From positions 1 through 58,939 of the forward strand of contig CACYWL010000014.1 in NCBI GenBank assembly GCA_902778055.1: 58,939 bases of DNA. Direction: 5' to 3'. The DNA is from an uncultured Eubacteriales bacterium. Lineage in GTDB: Bacteria; Bacillota; Clostridia; Christensenellales; Aristaeellaceae. A model generated the notes under the pieces. The model saw only the letters and a program-made list of their open reading frames with translations, was not told the origin of the DNA and searched no databases. A program made the translations under genes and the position numbers. Positions 51,839 to 58,939 of the stretch are shown one piece after another (position 1 is the first letter of the stretch; every line of letters begins with the position of its first letter).

Positions 51839-51861
51839 CCGGCTATGTATAACACAGCCGG
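51839..51861 (-). terminator. Hairpin after cassette B
   Basis: On the minus strand CCGGCTGTG-TTATA-CATAGCCGG, 27 nt after the stop of the cassette B membrane protein. The T tract is on the upstream side only, so termination strength is uncertain. Confidence 0.5.
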
Positions 51862-51888
51862 AAAAATGAAACAAGTCTTTCAGAATAA

Positions 51889-52839
51889 TCAGCCATTTCC
51901 GCCGCCGTGTTCAGACAGGAACAGGATATCCTCCACAGCACCAGTTTCCAGGTTCAGATAAACAGTGTAAGCTCCATCTTGTTCCGTTTCCTCAGTGGAC
52001 AGTTCCCCCACGATGATCCAACAGCGATAACAGAGCGTTCCATCCAGCAGGACATAGGCAGAATTCTCATCCGTGTCTATTGACATCAAAGAAATCTGTT
52101 GGGAAGTCAAGTGATATCTTACGCCAACAGCTTCCTTTGCGATTTGGACAAACTCGTGCGCAGAAAAAGCTTGCCGTTCCTTCGCTTTTTGAACATCTTC
52201 CCCCTCCAAAACAACTACATATTCATCCTCATCTTCCTCCCAATAAGCTTCATAGTCAAAACCGTGCTCTCGGTTAATACGTTCGATGTAAGGATTGAAC
52301 GTATATAGCTGGGCCTGTTTCCCGGTTTCCGGATCGATCCGCAGGATTTCATCCAGCTGATCTTTCCCCCAGGCGGAGGCTTCCAGCCCGCCGCTTGTGT
52401 CCTCCCCATCATGGCTCCAGCATATGCTTTTCACGGTTTGGCCATCCACGATCACTGTATACTTACCAAGCACATAAGCAAGATGCTCTCTTCCTTCATA
52501 CGTTACAACAGTTGTTCCGCCTGCTCCCTCTGCGGTTTCCCGTATGAACAGGGATTGCATCCGGGCGGTAATCCCATAGGTTTCGAGCAACGCCTGATCC
52601 GCAATTTCTGTGGCAGGCACTCGTTTAGCAAAGATGATCCCGACGGCTGCCAGCGCTGTCGCCGCAATCAGCAGCAACACGATCGCCAGCACAAGGCTGT
52701 ATGTAAGCTTTCTTTTCACTTTATTTCCTCCTGTCGCGTTTTCATAGAATTGATTGCGCTGCCAGGAAGTCGTATTAAGCCCGGAAAGCTCCGCGTTCAG
52801 CGAATGCTGAATCCGCTGTTCCAATCTGTTATCCTTCAT
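51889..52839 (-). CDS. Putative membrane anti-sigma factor (cassette B)
   Basis: 316 residues; its ATG lies 11 nt inside the end of the sigma gene. The cytoplasmic N-terminus (residues 1-43) contains LEQRIQHSLNAELSGLN, similar to TLSGLN in cassette A. KVKRKLTYSLVLAIVLLLIA begins the single membrane segment. The outer part of about 245 residues has PepSY-like sheets (HEFVQIAKEAVGVRYHLTSQ ... YTVYLNLETGAVEDILFLSE) and an acidic EEDEDEYVVVLEGEDVQ segment. It is the shortest of the three related proteins and probably the minimal version of the architecture. Confidence 0.7.
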   Translation of the reverse strand: MKDNRLEQRIQHSLNAELSGLNTTSWQRNQFYENATGGNKVKRKLTYSLVLAIVLLLIAATALAAVGIIFAKRVPATEIADQALLETYGITARMQSLFIRETAEGAGGTTVVTYEGREHLAYVLGKYTVIVDGQTVKSICWSHDGEDTSGGLEASAWGKDQLDEILRIDPETGKQAQLYTFNPYIERINREHGFDYEAYWEEDEDEYVVVLEGEDVQKAKERQAFSAHEFVQIAKEAVGVRYHLTSQQISLMSIDTDENSAYVLLDGTLCYRCWIIVGELSTEETEQDGAYTVYLNLETGAVEDILFLSEHGGGNG

Positions 52840-53356
52840 TAGTCACACCTCCCGTCAGCGATCCTTTCAGGAGTTCTTCCGCTTTTTTCAGCCTGCGATG
52901 CACTGTTGACTGTGAAGCACCCAGTGCATCGGCTGTTTCCTGCATGGTCAACCCCTGAAAGAAATGGAGAAGAATGACCTGTTTGTATCTGTCCGGCAGA
53001 TCCATCACCATCAGTGTGAGAGTGCGATCCTCCGGTTCCACGGCAATCAGCTGCGGCGGCAGTTCATCCAGAGCTTTGCTCCGATCCACATGCCGGAACC
53101 AGGCTGTACGCCGGTAATCCTTGCAGGTATTGATTGCTATGCGTAAAAGCCATGCCTTTTCATTGGCGATGCCTTTCCGTTCAAAATCATCCATGTGTTT
53201 CCAGGCTTTGATCCACGTGTCCTGTGTAGCGTCCTCGGCCTGGGTCTGATCGGACAGATAGAGAAAACAGGTTCGCAAAATCGAATCAGAGTAGTCTTCG
53301 ATCCATTGATTCAGTCTCTGTTCACGGATCATGCTGGGTACCGCAGCACGTTCCAT
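52829..53356 (-). CDS. ECF-type RNA polymerase sigma factor (cassette B)
   Basis: 175 residues; ATG at 53356, 9 nt after GGGAGG. Region 2: SILRTCFLYLSDQTQAEDAT, then QDTWIKAWKHMDDF and KAWLLRIAINTCKDYRR. Region 4: RYKQVILLHFFQGLTMQETA ... LGASQSTVHRRLKKAEELL. Overlaps the partner gene by 11 nt. Same size and layout as the other two sigma factors but clearly divergent in sequence, so each probably reads a different promoter set. Confidence 0.9.
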   Translation of the reverse strand: MERAAVPSMIREQRLNQWIEDYSDSILRTCFLYLSDQTQAEDATQDTWIKAWKHMDDFERKGIANEKAWLLRIAINTCKDYRRTAWFRHVDRSKALDELPPQLIAVEPEDRTLTLMVMDLPDRYKQVILLHFFQGLTMQETADALGASQSTVHRRLKKAEELLKGSLTGGVTNEG

Positions 53357-53427
53357 CGCCGATCACCTCCCTTCACCATGAATGACGAGTAGGACACAGC
53401 ATTTTATTCACTCAGCCAAAAAGTTTT

Positions 53428-53459
53428 ATGCCTGGCCATGTTTTATCACAGCCAGGCAT
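53428..53459 (-). terminator. Terminator of the cassette C operon
   Basis: ATGCCTGGC / GCCAGGCAT stem, followed on the minus strand by AAAACTTTTT. It closes the four-gene operon that starts at the sigma factor at 58314. Confidence 0.7.
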
Positions 53460-53474
53460 AGGATACAATCATCC

Positions 53475-54665
53475 TTATAGTTCCGGAATTTTGAATAGGA
53501 CTACATCCCGACTGTCCATTTCTTTCATATGATTATCATTTTCAATCAGAATATCCCGAAGCATCCATAATCCGTCCGGCATCGTCACAAAACTCCCGCC
53601 GACATTTTCGATTTTTTCCTGATCAGCCTGGATGTTGAGATCTTCCTTTTTGATCATCAGTTCTGTCTGACCGAGGGCCTGACCGTCCTCATCAAACCAG
53701 AGGAACAGCCTCGGATTGCTGATGCTGAATGATTTCTGGATAGTGTTCAGTTCCATTACATATTTTCCGTTATACTCGTGCAGTCCTTTACACTGTTTGA
53801 ACTCACCTTGCGGAAAGCAGTCATGGTTCATCCATAGCAAACGACCGTCCTGATTGAACTTTACCAAAGCCTGATACCGATCCGGTGTTTGCCCGTCTGA
53901 CATTGACCCGCTTGTTTCCCAATATAAAGCCAGGTAACCACCGTCGCTGGTCTGCCTGCAGTATTCCAGCCTGGCGTCCGGCAGATGCTCCAGGTGCGTC
54001 GGGAGGACCGTTTCCCAAAGAACATTCCCCTTCAGATCCAGTTTCATAATCTTCGCGTTAGACGGCCAGACAGGTTCACAGCCCATCAGCACAACTCCGT
54101 CTTCTGTTTCAAAAGACTTCTCAATGGTAATCATTTCGTCTGATGAAATCCTGAATAGTTCGTTCCCATCCCAATCCAGAAAATAGCGATAGAATACTTC
54201 CGCGTCACCCGGAATGACAGTGATCTGCAGGAAGGACGGATAAACTGCATTCAGTAAAGAATCCTTACGATATATATCCACCGTTTTCTCCAGCGGCACT
54301 CCTTCCGTTGTGAAAAACTTGATCTTTCTCTCGCTTAAGGTCTGATACGGACTGTTGGAAAAAACAACAGCCAACGTACCATCCTCGCACACCAGGGCAG
54401 CTCCATACCCGCATTGTCCTTCTGCCGGATCCCAGTATTCCCAGGAAATTGATCTGTCCGGGTTCAGGCACAGCAACCGGGCTTTGCTTTTCTGGTAATT
54501 ACCTACTTCACCGCGATAACCGGTAAAAATCATTCGTCCATCAGGCAACGTACATGCATAGCCCAGTGCATCATATCCGGGGCCATTAAAGCTTGCCATG
54601 CTCTCACAGGACGCAAATGGACAAAAAGCAAGCAGAAACAGAATGCAGGCTAATACTTTCCGCAT
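53475..54665 (-). CDS. Secreted propeller-like protein, paralogue 2
   Basis: 396 residues. Signal peptide MRKVLACILFLLAFCPFASC-ES; the Cys at the cleavage region could be a lipobox (FASC), making it a possible lipoprotein. The mature part has repeated strands typical of a beta-propeller: LPDGRMIFTGYRGEVGNYQK ... RLLCLNPDRSISWEYWDPAEG, then SNAKIMKLDLKGNVLWETVL and LVKFNQDGRLLWMNHD. It is similar along its whole length to the adjacent paralogue 1, implying tandem duplication. Last gene of the cassette C operon. Function unknown; a ligand-binding sensor for the sigma system is a hypothesis. Confidence 0.7.
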   Translation of the reverse strand: MRKVLACILFLLAFCPFASCESMASFNGPGYDALGYACTLPDGRMIFTGYRGEVGNYQKSKARLLCLNPDRSISWEYWDPAEGQCGYGAALVCEDGTLAVVFSNSPYQTLSERKIKFFTTEGVPLEKTVDIYRKDSLLNAVYPSFLQITVIPGDAEVFYRYFLDWDGNELFRISSDEMITIEKSFETEDGVVLMGCEPVWPSNAKIMKLDLKGNVLWETVLPTHLEHLPDARLEYCRQTSDGGYLALYWETSGSMSDGQTPDRYQALVKFNQDGRLLWMNHDCFPQGEFKQCKGLHEYNGKYVMELNTIQKSFSISNPRLFLWFDEDGQALGQTELMIKKEDLNIQADQEKIENVGGSFVTMPDGLWMLRDILIENDNHMKEMDSRDVVLFKIPEL

Positions 54666-54692
54666 GATATTTGCGATCTCCTTTCTCAGAAG

Positions 54693-55865
54693 TCAGACGA
54701 GCTCCGGTACTCTGTACAGGATATCTTCTTTTGAATCCATTTCTTTCAGCACATTATCATTGCTTACACGCAGATCATTCAGCACCCATAAACCGTCCTC
54801 CATGATGATCAGACTTTGCGGGAGAACCTGTACATTGCCCTGCTCTGCGGTTTTTCCGACATCCTCCCGGGGAAGGGTTAATTCCGTTGCGCCGATCTCA
54901 CTGCCGTGGGCATCAAACCATCGAAAAACCTGTGTCAGACCCATACTGTGATCCCGGACCAGCATGACGGCCTTTCCCTGATATTCAATCAGATGCGTAC
55001 AGCCAATGGTCGGGGTATCGTCAAAGCTTTCCCTGTTCAGCCAGAGCTTGCGTCCGTTCTGATCGAAACGTGCCAGCGCATGAGCCCATTGATCCGAATT
55101 GTAGTCGGATTCGATAATCCAGGCCAGGTATCCGCCGTCCGGGGTCTGAACGCATTTATCGATCCAGGCTCTTGCGCCGTTCTCCATCATCAGAGGCAGC
55201 ACGGTTTCCCAGATGACATTTCCCTGCATATCCACCTTCATAATCTTTGCATTGCTGGATCCGCCGATTTCATTCCCGGCCAGAACCAGCCCGTCCCCGG
55301 CTGCAAATGTGTTTCTGACTCCGATCATCTTTTTCCTGTCGAAAGTGAAGATCAGATTGCCTTCCCAGTCCAGGAAACCTCGCTGTTCTTTCCCGTCATC
55401 CGTATACACGTTCATCCGGATGCATGCTGAAGTAATGTCGTCCACAAGTCCGCTGGTCTTTCCTTTTCCGAAGATGTCAATCGCGTTGCCAATGGGATTC
55501 CCCTCTGTGGAAAACTTACGGATTTCGATGGCTTCTGTTTCCTGATAGGGCGAATTGATGTAAACAACACCGATTGTGCCGTCATCCAAAAGTGCCGCGC
55601 CTCTGTAGTGTGCGTATCCTTCCGCAGGATCCCAGTATTCCCAGGAGACCGTCCTGTCAGGGTTCAGGCAGAGTAGTCGTGCTTTTTGTTCCTGATAGTT
55701 TCCGACCTTTCCGCGGCTGCCGGTAAAGATCATCCGGCCATCCGGCAGCGTAAAGGCATAGCTCATCCAGTCTTCGCCCTCCGCGCTGATGCTCACGCTG
55801 TTTTCGGCACAGGCTGCTGTGCAGCAGATCATCATACACAGGATCATTGTCAATATCTTTTTCAT
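54693..55865 (-). CDS. Secreted propeller-like protein, paralogue 1
   Basis: 390 residues; signal peptide MKKILTMILCMMICCTAACA-EN, which contains several Cys. The mature part shares blocks with the downstream paralogue: LPDGRMIFTGSRGKVGNYQE, RLLCLNPDRTVSWEYWDPAEG, SNAKIMKVDMQGNVIWETVL. The repeating sheet pattern suggests a quinoprotein-like propeller. It is located 17 nt after the cassette C membrane protein and 27 nt before the paralogue, so all are probably co-transcribed. Confidence 0.72.
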   Translation of the reverse strand: MKKILTMILCMMICCTAACAENSVSISAEGEDWMSYAFTLPDGRMIFTGSRGKVGNYQEQKARLLCLNPDRTVSWEYWDPAEGYAHYRGAALLDDGTIGVVYINSPYQETEAIEIRKFSTEGNPIGNAIDIFGKGKTSGLVDDITSACIRMNVYTDDGKEQRGFLDWEGNLIFTFDRKKMIGVRNTFAAGDGLVLAGNEIGGSSNAKIMKVDMQGNVIWETVLPLMMENGARAWIDKCVQTPDGGYLAWIIESDYNSDQWAHALARFDQNGRKLWLNRESFDDTPTIGCTHLIEYQGKAVMLVRDHSMGLTQVFRWFDAHGSEIGATELTLPREDVGKTAEQGNVQVLPQSLIIMEDGLWVLNDLRVSNDNVLKEMDSKEDILYRVPELV

Positions 55866-55882
55866 ATGCTGTTTCCTCCCTG

Positions 55883-57811
55883 TTACGGTTTCCTGCCCAG
55901 GCGTTCAGCGTCTTCCGCCGGGCTGTACCATTCACTGACCATCGTGGAATCCATGATCGTGCCGTTCAGCAGGATCCGGTAGTTAAAATTGTCCCTGCCT
56001 CCAAAGGTATCCTGGCCCACTTCGCTGTCCGGCCGGGTCAGGAAGACCCGGTAGCACACCAGGCTTTCATGCCGGGTCGTGGCCGGCGCCTGAACCAGCT
56101 GTGCCGTGCACTCCCATTTCTCCATGGCATCTTTCGGCATATTCCAGGCTTCGCACACCGCATCCTTTACGATCCGGACAGCGGTCTCCCGATCGATCTC
56201 CGAGCTTCCCTGCTCCATTTCCGCAGCCGTCACCTCAGAATGAATATGGTATTTCTCCCACAGATACTGCATCAGGGACTGGGTCTCCAGATCCCAGGTC
56301 TCTTCGTTTCCCAGCAGCACGCGGGCCATAAGCGCCTCATTCACGGCGGAAGGATAGCCGGGCACGCCGAAGGCATCCGCAATGAAGGCGTCCATTCCGG
56401 CTTCATCCGGCTGTTCAGCTTCCCGGAAGGAGTGCTCCGGGCACAACCGGATTTCCCTCAGCCGCTGGATCAGTTCCGCTTTGCTTTCCGTATCCCAGTG
56501 AATATACCATCCGTGTTTCGATTCCGTTTCCGCTCCGTATTTCAGGATTTGCATTTCCGCGGACCACTGGTCCGGATCGTAGGTGTATACAGCTTCCACC
56601 TTTCCGGTGCCCAGATTGATAACCGCGCCGTATTTCATTTCCTGGTTCAGCTGATAGTGCGTATGGAACTGCAGCCGGACCAGCAGCCCCTCTTCTTCTC
56701 CGGTCCCCATGGGCAGCAAATCGCAGAATAAAGCGTTCATCTCCGGATCTGACACATGATATTTCGCCCGGATTTCCCGTTCCACCAGCGCCATTGCTTC
56801 CTGCGCGTCTGTATTGACTTCCGGCGTCACATCATTCAGGTGCATCTTCCTGAATTCTTCCTTATCCAGGGTCTCGAAGCTCCGGTTGCCCTTTTCATCC
56901 ACAAGGAGTGTGGCGCGGTATCCTGCTGCTGTTTTCTCCACCAGTGCCCCTTCCAGGGAAGGTTCGATTCCTTTCCGCAGATCCGTCACTTTTTTCATGG
57001 AATCCGCGCTGACTTCTCCGGAAACGGTCCATATCCGGTACTCCGCATCCCACTGAACCTCCGGCGTCATCGCGTTCACCGCTTCCGGATCCCAGCCAAG
57101 AACTTCTGTCATCAGCGAGCGGAGAGCTTCGATCGCGGTTTCCTCTGTAACCGCTGTTTTCTCCGGCATGCCTCCCTGTCCGTCATGCTCCTGTATGTAG
57201 AACGGGTTATAAACATCCCTCAGATAGTATCCCAGGGCGTCCGTATACTTCAGCAGCGCTTCTCTGCCTTCCGGTGTATCGTCAATCGGTTCCGGATGCT
57301 CGGCGAAATAGCGCTCCTGGAATACGATGACCGGATCCGGTGCCACGCCCAGGCTGTCTTCCGGTTTGGAAATATAATATCCCTGCTGCTGCCGGATCAG
57401 TTCACCGTAGGTGGCGTCCACAATTCTGTCCGCCGCGTTTTCACGCTCTTCCTTCGTGTTTTCCTCATTCATAAGGATCTGGTACAGCTCGGGGTCCACC
57501 TCAAAATTGCATTCTCTCATGGTGTTCACAAAGGTGATCTTATCTTCCAGGTTCCACCTCCCCAAAGCTCCGCTGGCGTCCATTTCCGCCACCTTCGCAT
57601 AGTATTCGTTCACCAGAATTCCAACCGCCAGCGCCACCGCACTGATCAGCATGAGAATGGCAACAATAATAACTCCTGTGGACAGCTTTGTTCGTTTTGC
57701 CATTTCTTCTCCTTTCACAATCTGCCGAACCATATGGTTCTTCCAATACGCTGAAGGCTGACAGCTTGTGATGGATGATTCCAGAGCTTTCTGCAGTTCC
57801 GTTGTTTTCAT
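55883..57811 (-). CDS. Putative membrane anti-sigma factor with PepSY-like exterior (cassette C)
   Basis: 642 residues from the ATG at 57811, which is 9 nt after AAGGAGG; an ATG at 57817 is only 3 nt away from it and less likely. The cytoplasmic part (1-38) includes LQKALESSITSCQPSAYWKN. AKRTKLSTGVIIVAILMLIS begins the single membrane segment, with the same KLSTG start as cassette A. The exterior part has at least three PepSY-like units (ETAIEALRSLMTEVLGWDPE, AQEAMALVEREIRAKYHVSD, ETAVRIVKDAVCEAWNMPKD). Stop of the sigma gene and start region overlap (TGATG). Confidence 0.7.
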   Translation of the reverse strand: MKTTELQKALESSITSCQPSAYWKNHMVRQIVKGEEMAKRTKLSTGVIIVAILMLISAVALAVGILVNEYYAKVAEMDASGALGRWNLEDKITFVNTMRECNFEVDPELYQILMNEENTKEERENAADRIVDATYGELIRQQQGYYISKPEDSLGVAPDPVIVFQERYFAEHPEPIDDTPEGREALLKYTDALGYYLRDVYNPFYIQEHDGQGGMPEKTAVTEETAIEALRSLMTEVLGWDPEAVNAMTPEVQWDAEYRIWTVSGEVSADSMKKVTDLRKGIEPSLEGALVEKTAAGYRATLLVDEKGNRSFETLDKEEFRKMHLNDVTPEVNTDAQEAMALVEREIRAKYHVSDPEMNALFCDLLPMGTGEEEGLLVRLQFHTHYQLNQEMKYGAVINLGTGKVEAVYTYDPDQWSAEMQILKYGAETESKHGWYIHWDTESKAELIQRLREIRLCPEHSFREAEQPDEAGMDAFIADAFGVPGYPSAVNEALMARVLLGNEETWDLETQSLMQYLWEKYHIHSEVTAAEMEQGSSEIDRETAVRIVKDAVCEAWNMPKDAMEKWECTAQLVQAPATTRHESLVCYRVFLTRPDSEVGQDTFGGRDNFNYRILLNGTIMDSTMVSEWYSPAEDAERLGRKP

Positions 57812-57816
57812 ATTCA

Positions 57817-58314
57817 TCAGCCTCCTTCCAGTTCAATCTTCAGTCGTTTCTTCGCTTTTTCCAGTCCCCGGAATACCGAGGACTGGCTGACCCCAAGGGT
57901 TTGAGCAATATCATTCAGCGTCATTCGATTCCAGAAATGCAGAATGACAATTTGCCGTTCACGAAAAGGGAGATCCTTTACCAAAGCCAGAATCTCGCGA
58001 TCCGCAGGATCCGGTTCAGCGATCTGTATTTCATCTATGGATGCTCCATGGTCAATATGCTTCCACCAGCGGCTGCGGTGATAATCATGGCAAAGGTTCA
58101 TGGCAACCTTAATCAGCCAGGCCTTTTCACTTTCCTGCCTGAATCCGCCTTTTTTCCATGCCTTCAGAAAAGTTTCCTGCACAATATCCTGCGCCATGGC
58201 TGTATCCCCAAGGGTCAGCCGACATAATCCCAGCAGAATTCCCGAATAGGTATCCACCAGGCGGATCAATTCCTCTTCACTGATGGAGCCCGGTACCAAG
58301 GTCTCCTTTTGCAT
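57817..58314 (-). CDS. ECF-type RNA polymerase sigma factor (cassette C)
   Basis: 165 residues from the ATG at 58314, 8 nt after AAGGAGG; an ATG 6 codons upstream overlaps the ribosome site. Region 2: LLGLCRLTLGDTAMAQDIVQ, ETFLKAWKK, KAWLIKVAMNLCHDYHR. Region 4: RERQIVILHFWNRMTLNDIA ... LGVSQSSVFRGLEKAKKRL. First gene of a four-gene operon (sigma, membrane partner, two propeller-like proteins). Confidence 0.9.
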   Translation of the reverse strand: MQKETLVPGSISEEELIRLVDTYSGILLGLCRLTLGDTAMAQDIVQETFLKAWKKGGFRQESEKAWLIKVAMNLCHDYHRSRWWKHIDHGASIDEIQIAEPDPADREILALVKDLPFRERQIVILHFWNRMTLNDIAQTLGVSQSSVFRGLEKAKKRLKIELEGG

Positions 58315-58581
58315 CCGCCTCGCCTCCTTCATTCGTCATGGTCGTCCGTCTTCGCTGCAGCTCGCCGGTCTCCCTGTTTCATTGGGCTTCCGCTTCGTTT
58401 CTTCCCGCACTGTGGGCACTCGGCTCCGCCCCTTTCACTTGTCAGACGGAATACGTGCCGTTTTTCTTTCTCTCTTGATATTTTTTCTCGGAATAATCCA
58501 TATTTTGAATGTGACTATTTCGATGCCACCCTATTGTTATACACGATTTCCAGCCCTTACACCACATCAGCTCCGATATTA

Positions 58582-58617
58582 ACACAAAAAGAAAAGGGTG
58601 GCCTAAGCTGGCCACCC
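58582..58617 (-). terminator. Terminator of the right-edge gene
   Basis: GGGTGGCC / GGCCACCC stem (58596-58603 with 58610-58617), followed on the minus strand by TTTTCTTTTT. The stretch between it and the cassette C sigma start (58315-58581) has no convincing gene. Confidence 0.85.
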
Positions 58618-58644
58618 AAAGGTATTATCTTCGTTCCTGAACGG

Positions 58645-58938
58645 TCATCCATTGCCCAGGTTGGCGTGTTCCACAGTCAAATCAAGCACAGTTTCCTCTC
58701 CGCTTTTTTCATTCGCAGGATAACGAAATTGTACACGATAACCGTCGGAAAGATAGGTGGGATCGGTAGTGAACATAAAGTCCCAAACGTGCTGAAGTTC
58801 GCCGGTTTCCCCACTACTGTTTTCCTGGTGCATGACGCCTGTTTGGTAATCACCCAGCGTTTCCAGGGCATCCGCTCCGTACCTTGACGCGATAGCTTTT
58901 TTAGCAGTCGCCAGAGCTTTGTCATATTCCTCCCGAGA
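58645..58938 (-). CDS. C-terminal part of a PepSY-like protein, start outside window
   Basis: The frame is open to the right edge and ends at 58645 (97 codons visible). It begins SREEYDKALATAKKAIASRY and continues to YRVQFRYPANEKSGEETVLD, then LTVEHANLGNG. The helix REEYDKALATAKKAIASRYG followed by strands matches the PepSY-like units of cassettes A-C (a helix with KAIA or KAKEAL, then a two-strand hairpin). It may be the end of a fourth membrane anti-sigma protein, but the membrane segment is not visible. Confidence 0.6.
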   Translation of the reverse strand, partial: SREEYDKALATAKKAIASRYGADALETLGDYQTGVMHQENSSGETGELQHVWDFMFTTDPTYLSDGYRVQFRYPANEKSGEETVLDLTVEHANLGNG

Positions 58939-58939
58939 T

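Overview
The window looks like chromosomal DNA of a high-GC Bacillota, probably a gut or rumen anaerobe of class Clostridia. This is inferred from strong AGGAGG-type ribosome binding sites, 17-bp-spaced sigma-A promoters, a TPP riboswitch with an intrinsic terminator, a PPi-type phosphofructokinase, YolD and Y-polymerase genes, and many secreted SH3 and zinc-ribbon proteins. I cannot name a genus. The central 7-45 kb is strongly GC rich, so many long antisense frames there are artefacts. The first 5.5 kb and the part right of 45.9 kb are visibly less GC rich.

Layout. 1-7.0 kb: a giant repetitive surface protein (truncated by the left edge) and an acidic repeat protein with an SH3 domain. 7.4-11.2 kb: a complete TPP-riboswitch operon (thiamine-binding protein, thiXYZ-like ABC transporter, thiamine pyrophosphokinase). 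11.2-13.0 kb: metY, preceded by an unusual leader with a promoter, a Met/Cys-rich leader ORF, mutually exclusive antiterminator and terminator stems, and four 45-nt hairpin repeats. 13-22.5 kb: a carbohydrate-binding-like protein, a two-domain PPK2 enzyme, an amino acid permease fused to c-di-GMP signalling domains, a macro-domain protein, a histidine phosphatase and an SDR. 22.6-27.3 kb: sbcDC and a secreted protein. 27.4-30.1 kb: a Y-family polymerase cassette behind a 21-bp palindrome. 30.2-36.8 kb: a TIM-barrel isomerase, a YunG-like protein, a second GGDEF/EAL protein, an SH3 protein and PPi-PFK. 37-45.6 kb: UDP-GlcNAc 2-epimerase, a processive-type glycosyltransferase, a secreted zinc-ribbon/SH3 protein, a frameshifted MATE transporter, an SGNH hydrolase and small envelope proteins.

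45.9 kb to the end looks like a genomic island. It starts with a 47-nt 3' fragment of a tRNA-Arg(ACG) gene, next to a possible integrase tail, a DUF4143 ATPase and a small DUF6061-like gene. A phased array of four palindromes follows. The rest consists of three consecutive ECF sigma factor / one-TM putative anti-sigma cassettes with large extracytoplasmic PepSY-like domains. One cassette is co-transcribed with twin secreted propeller-like proteins, and a fourth related protein is cut by the right edge.

The strongest candidates for undescribed biology are the metY attenuator-like leader with its hairpin repeats, the serial ECF/PepSY cassettes, and the permease-GGDEF-REC-GGDEF-EAL fusion. All functional statements come from reading the sequence and recalling family motifs. 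No searches were run.
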